From Anarhynchus alexandrinus (lineage: Eukaryota; Chordata; Aves; Charadriiformes; Charadriidae), in NCBI GenBank assembly GCA_008711295.1, contig VUYV01000081.1:983424-1047423 (forward strand): a stretch of 64,000 nt of DNA. Direction: 5' to 3'. This document shows positions 59,274 to 64,000 of the stretch, one piece after another. Positions within the stretch are counted from its first letter, which is position 1, and each line of letters starts with the position of its first letter. The translations under genes were made by a program, and so were the position numbers. A model generated the notes under the pieces. That model saw nothing but the letters and a program-made list of their open reading frames with translations, had not been told where the DNA came from and searched no databases.

Positions 59274-61088
59274 GTGACAGAAAGGAGAACAGACCTTTTT
59301 TGTGAAATTCAGGCGCTCAGAATTACAGCTAAATGAAATTGAAGTACTGCCTTGACCTTTTACTATTTCACAGTGGCTGGCTTAATCAACAAGCTCTGAC
59401 ATCTTACCTAAAAATCAGCCCTTTCCTTTTAGCTTACAGGAGGAGCATATTGAAATGAAATTACAGTCATACTTCCTTTGCAACCGGATTGCCTCATGAA
59501 TGCCAAACGATTTCTGAAGTCCTGGAAACAACTGGCCTGTATTCACTTTTCCTTTAGCTAAATGCAGCATATGGGTGTCTCAAACACCGAGGTCTGTCTT
59601 TCTTTGAAGGATTTTTTTCAGGTTTTTCAATCCTCTGAAACATGGACATGTGAAACCTCCTTGTCCATATATTTTTCCCGTGCTTGAGTTGCTGGCTTTG
59701 CCATGACTGTTGTAGGTTGAATATGATGGCACAGGTTGGTGGCTCCACCTTTGCTTTACAAAGACTTGCAGAGTGACTCCTGTGAAGACAGTGATTTTGG
59801 GAGCGCAGGACTCAAACTTGATTTAACCCAGACTTTCAGGGCTACCGGCTGTCAATCGTGCCCCGGGTTTGCTTCCAGTTCTCCTCGAGGTAAGCAGCAC
59901 CTGCCTTACAGGAAAGTTATAAAAGGCCCAGATCCTCCAGCAGGTGACTTGTGGTTTTATTGACATATTGGGCCTATGTGTCATATATTGGCGGGCTTCT
60001 CCGGCCTGAATGGACACAAACCCTCGGTTTCCCAGTCACACTCACTTGGGGCTGGCTCTTTCCATTGTTGGAACACTGGAACCAGCCGTCCCTGTCCTGA
60101 AACCAGCTCTGCTCCCCAGAAATGTCGCAATGCTGCCCCGATCCTTTGCGAGTTTCACTCAAAGTTCCAAGGCAAGCAAATACCATGTGGCCAGGAACTT
60201 TTAAGTCTTTCCTCCCTATCTCTTTAAACTATGCAGCTAAAAGTAAACCTCTGCTGGCACACCTTCTTCAGCATATCCGTTGTTCAGCTAAGATCTAGTC
60301 TTTATGGCTACTTACTTCATCAACTTATTCTTTACCTTCTTACCAGCAAATGGAAGGAAGTGCAAGTAAGAGTCGTATCTTGTCAAGGCTCACTATATAT
60401 TAAAGTATTCAGTAATACGTTTTAATTTACCTGAATTAACAGGAAGTATATAGGGAGCCACTTGAGATGACCACATCTGATACAATATATTACCTCCTTT
60501 TAAGAATACTGCCAGAAGATAATTTTTGAGAGCTTTCTAAAACTGTTTTTTATCAGATGCCTTATTTTAGTTGAAGTTACTCAGATTCTGGTCGTGCAGC
60601 CTTTAAATGTTAATACGCAATATGCTAACAGCACAGCAGCAATATTTATCTGAGCATCCAACAGCATTTATTCCTTATTTCTGGTAATGCATTTAGCATG
60701 TAAGTAAAATGTTCCATTAAGATCTCCTAGAGTCACCACTTCAAATGAAAAACTTACGTTTCATTAGCTATAACAATATCCAGAGCATTTCCTGGAAATG
60801 GCTCACCAAACCTTAATTCTTGTCACCTATAATATAGATTAATTATTTAAAATTTAACCGATTTATCCTTAGAGTCCAACAGACAGAGCTTTTCCACTGA
60901 AGTATCTGAATTTATTCAAGTGTAGACTCCTAATTCCTAAATATCACCTGATTCAGACTAGGGGTGATATTGTAGTGATATTCATAGTTGTGGAATATAT
61001 ACCTCTGAACAAGGATTGGGTTTAATATCTACTGGAGAGTAGCGATACATATTCCATTCCAAGAAGATGCTGTAAATTTTGTCAGGAA
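59274..61088. other. unassigned noncoding stretch
   Basis: No gene or known repeat seen; AT-rich towards the right. Confidence 0.5.
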
Positions 61089-61246
61089 AATAGTACTCCT
61101 AACAATTTATTGTAAGATTGCATTTATGATGCTTACAAATTTTTACAGTATATATATTTATATATACTGTACATGTGTATATATATATTTATGTATACTA
61201 ATAACAATGATTTGAGCCATACTATTAAAATTTTTTCATCTCACTA
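61089..61246. repeat. left copy of N-joined duplication (158 bp)
   Basis: Runs from AATAGTACTCCTAACAAT to TTTCATCTCACTA and includes a TA-rich microsatellite. The right copy follows directly after the N. Confidence 0.95.
61149..61200. repeat. TA/TG-rich microsatellite
   Basis: TATATATTTATATATACTG-like units; its length differs between the two copies of the duplication. Confidence 0.85.
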
Positions 61247-61247
61247 N
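61247..61247. other. single-N contig join
   Basis: Directly between two copies of the same 156-158-bp sequence. Confidence 0.95.
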
Positions 61248-61403
61248 AATAGTACTCCTCACAATTTATTGTAAGATTGCATTTATGATGCTTACAAATT
61301 TTTACAGTATATATATTTATGTATACTGTATATGTGTATATATATTTATGTATACTAATAACAATGATTTGAGCCATACTATTAAAATTTTATCATCTCA
61401 CTA
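61248..61403. repeat. right copy of N-joined duplication (156 bp)
   Basis: Matches 61089-61246 apart from a few substitutions and the microsatellite length. Confidence 0.95.
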
Positions 61404-61659
61404 AAGAATTTTATGATTGATACAGTAAGAACAAGATCTGGGAATGTTGCTTTTATGACATGATTTTCTGTGACTGTCACAAATATGTATCCATTCAACA
61501 GGTACAAGAGCATATTATGGATTTGTTCAGAAATAATTTTTTACATAGATAAGCTTTGACATTTCCAAGAAGGCAGGGTCCTTTAATCTCAGATAAGCAG
61601 CAGCTACGGTATTATGAGGAGCACCTCTAAGGCATAAGATACAAGTAAACAAAGAAGTA
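61404..61659. other. unassigned short stretch
   Basis: Unique-looking sequence left of the decayed CR1. Part of it may be an unrecognisable extension of that element. Confidence 0.45.
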
Positions 61660-63517
61660 GAATCAGAAACATCAATTAGTGTGAAAAAAGGAAGGATAGG
61701 ACTCTAACGGGAGCTATCAGCCTGGCTAAACAATGGGGTTTTCTTGGACCTTAGGAAATAAGATGAAGTTTACAGAAAGCGGAAACTAGGTCAGATTAGA
61801 GGGAAAATGATACAGTAATGACACAAAGGGACAAAAACATGGAGTTCAAGGCACAAAAAAGACGAAGCTAGCAAAGGACATGAAAGGTAACACGAGAGAC
61901 AATATAAGTGATAGAAGGAAATGCTGTGGGAAACATGCTGTAATACATGCTGTAGGAAAATGTTATGCTACAGTTAAACAGAGAGGGAAATTTATTGGGA
62001 AATGGCATCAAGAAGGTCAACAGATATCTGACATTCCTTGCATCAATGTTTTCACACAATGAATGACATCTGCAATCAGGTGACTGACACAAGTTCTGTT
62101 AATGACAAAAAGACATTACTTTAGAATAAAGAAAGCAGAGGGGTTAGTAAACACCTATAGAAATCAGAGATTTTGAAATTGTTTGATACAATAAACCTTA
62201 TCCTATATCACTTAAACAGGTGACCTAAGCAATATTTTTAGTGATTACTCTAAATAGCTCTTGGAATATGTTGACATAGTAAATGAGTGAAAAGGAACAA
62301 AATAAAACTTCTCTTGAATAAAGAGAAAAGCACAGTCTGCAAAAACTGAATTATAAATTAACCACCTAATTTCAATTTCTCAGAAAAATTCTGGGAAGAA
62401 ATGAGTACCAGGAAGAAACAAAGATGATCAACAACCAACGTGGATTCGTTGAGAAAAAATGATATCAAAGATATCTGATTTCTTGCTACAATAGAGAAAT
62501 AGGATTCATGAATAGAGAAGAAGCAGTAGATATCCATTATCTAGATGTTAATCTGATGCTGTTTCATAGGAGATTCTCATAAGCAACCTAGGGACGTGTG
62601 GTCTAGGTGACACTGTCAGATGTTGGCTATGAAACCTGTAACTGAGCCCACTGTCAAAGGGAAGAACATATGGACTGCACTTCTACAAGTGTCACTGACT
62701 CTACTACTGACTGCTGTAGCTAAACAAAATGAAACTGGAAGAGGACGGGTTACTGGAGTACAACTGGAATGAATCTTGATAAACTAGAGAAATGGCCTGA
62801 AAAAAAATAAGATGCAATTCAGTGAAGATGAATGTAAAGTGTTGTACTTAGGTGTGAGCGATCAGTAGCACAAATACAAGCTACGAAATGTCTCATTCGG
62901 TAGCAGTGTTACAGAAAAAGTCCTTCAGATAAAATGGATTGCAACATTAATATGAATCAAACGTTAACGTTTTTGGAAAAGGCATCTAAATGGATAAACA
63001 GTGTGTATAACCAGTAGCCTAGCGGCATCTGAAGTTCACTGTCCAATTTTGTGTGCTGTAGTTCATGAAGATGTTGATCAGTTGGATACAATCCAGAGAA
63101 GAATGATCAGAGGTTTAGAAAATATGAAAAACAACAAAAAAGGTTGCAACAGGGTTGTTTAAAATCTATGGGAGATAAGGCTGTAGAGGAGAGTGACAAT
63201 AGCCTTTAAAAGCATAAAAGACTGCTGCAAAGAGGAAGGGAACAATTTGCTCTTTATCATGTACAGGACAAGAAATAGTGTGCTTAAATGGCAAGAAAGA
63301 TTCAGTTTAGACGTTAGGAAAACCTTTTTAACAATAAAGATAGTAATGCACTGGAACAAATTGCCCCAGAGGCTGTAGAAATCGTTGGAAGTCTTTGAGA
63401 ACAGGTTAGACGAGCGCCAGTAAAGATCACTGAAAGTTGGTCTGGCCCTGGAGAAAGGGATGGAAAAGGACGATGTGCTGTTCTTTTCCGGGCCTATTTT
63501 TTAATGTTTCTATGTAC
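61660..63517 (+). mobile_element. ancient, decayed CR1 LINE with ORF2 remnants (about 1.85 kb)
   Basis: Segments recall successive parts of CR1 ORF2 in the right order. GAGCTATCAGCCTGGCTAAA (61710) and AGCTAGCAAAGGACATGAAA (61866) precede the reverse transcriptase. A frame at 62526-62567 reads VDIHYLDVNLMLFH, a decayed palm block. CTAGAGAAATGGCC and GAATGTAAAGTGTTGTACTT follow (about 62780-62850). A block around 63090 reads QLDTIQRRMIRGLEN, and near 63340 a block reads HWNKLPQRL. The DNA that should code the catalytic FADD motif between about 62600 and 62760 is too short, so an internal deletion is likely. Stops and frameshifts are scattered throughout, so it is inactive. The left edge is approximate. 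Confidence 0.8.
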
Positions 63518-64000
63518 GTGCTAGAAAAGAACATTGGCCACGGACTGAAATTGTACAAGGTAGTGCCAAGTATAACTGAATCCCATAATGGATGTACAAT
63601 ACCGACGGCGGGGAGAGGGAGCAGGAGTGCTTGCCTAGCTCAGCAGAAGCCAAGTTCGAGGCTGTGCTACTGCCAAGTTAGCAGGAAATGTCTGCCTTTC
63701 ACAGGGAACGCTCCTGTTTCTGAGACAGAAGCTTCTGGCTCCTCCCTGGGGATCTGGGAGGGGCGTCTCCACATCCCAGTCTCCTGCTTTATTCCCACTG
63801 TAGTATTTCAGTGGTAAAATGAGAGGAAAAGTTGAATGTACTCTTACTGTATTAAAATCCCTCCCTCTTACTGAGGGAGGTCTGTAAAGATCATCTGGTG
63901 ACCTAAGCTGCTTTATAATGCATATTCTAGAAATTCATCTGAAAAACCCTACATTCCTGTGACTTAACTTCCTCCAGAAAAACGGTTTAATAAACAACTG
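63518..64000. other. unassigned noncoding stretch at window end
   Basis: The 126-codon frame (63437-63817) begins inside the CR1 tail and is unlikely to be a gene. A small hairpin (CCTCCCTC / GAGGGAGG with a 5-nt loop) lies at 63860-63880. Confidence 0.5.

Noticed and set aside
1..64000. CRISPR arrays, operons, rRNA or tRNA genes
   Set aside because: No evenly spaced repeat-spacer pattern, no polycistronic gene layout and no recognisable rRNA or tRNA segments were seen; CR1 and avian LTR content point to a bird genome.

Overview
This window looks like bird nuclear DNA. The main evidence is several 5'-truncated CR1 LINE copies whose 3' ends finish in the avian ATTCTATG-type octamer repeat (plus strand ending near 7500, 30352 and 41446; minus strand with 3' ends near 25089 and 35015), together with avian ERV-type LTR sequence. 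I see no bacterial-style operons, CRISPR arrays, rRNA or confident tRNA genes, and no intact protein-coding gene. Nearly all open reading frames are short and fit chance, or they lie inside repeats. I read the window as intergenic or long-intron sequence, with two places that could be exons.

Layout. 1-8.4 kb is unique-looking sequence holding a strong hairpin (890-966), an ancient CR1 3' end (3690-4090) and a younger CR1 fragment (7201-7500). 8.4-10.5 kb is a repeat nest: two avian LTR fragments in divergent orientation (8400-8945 minus; 9420-10095 plus), an N-joined 320-bp duplication, and a 260-bp tandem duplication (9994-10253 and 10270-10529). 10.5-16.2 kb is unique-looking with scattered CpG. 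16.2-19.5 kb is an apparent mis-join: three blocks each appear twice and three single Ns mark contig ends. 19.5-26 kb is mostly unique with one CR1. 26.06-27.1 kb holds a small CpG-rich island and, about 450 bp downstream, an exon-like pair separated by a 90-bp intron with good splice signals. 27-36 kb is unique sequence with CR1 copies, an N-joined 102-bp duplication and a 12-bp minisatellite. 36.7-40.6 kb is AT-rich and includes a dense TAATT cluster. 40.8-41.4 kb has a CR1 whose 5' junction abuts an 18-bp copy of nearby DNA. 42.7-43.9 kb is pyrimidine-rich on the plus strand. 52497-53216 is a complete solo LTR with a 5-bp target duplication. 59.05-59.27 kb is a CpG-rich ORF island. 61.1-61.4 kb is another N-joined duplication. 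61.66-63.52 kb is a decayed 1.85-kb CR1 keeping recognisable reverse-transcriptase and 3'-end remnants.

No set of genes working together can be shown, and I did not find a convincing undescribed biological system. The most testable leads are the exon pair at 26.7-27.1 kb, the ORF island at 59.05-59.27 kb, the TAATT cluster near 37.1 kb, the CR1 5'-junction filler at 41.2 kb, and the pattern in which six of seven single-N positions adjoin duplicated sequence, which points to assembly artefacts.
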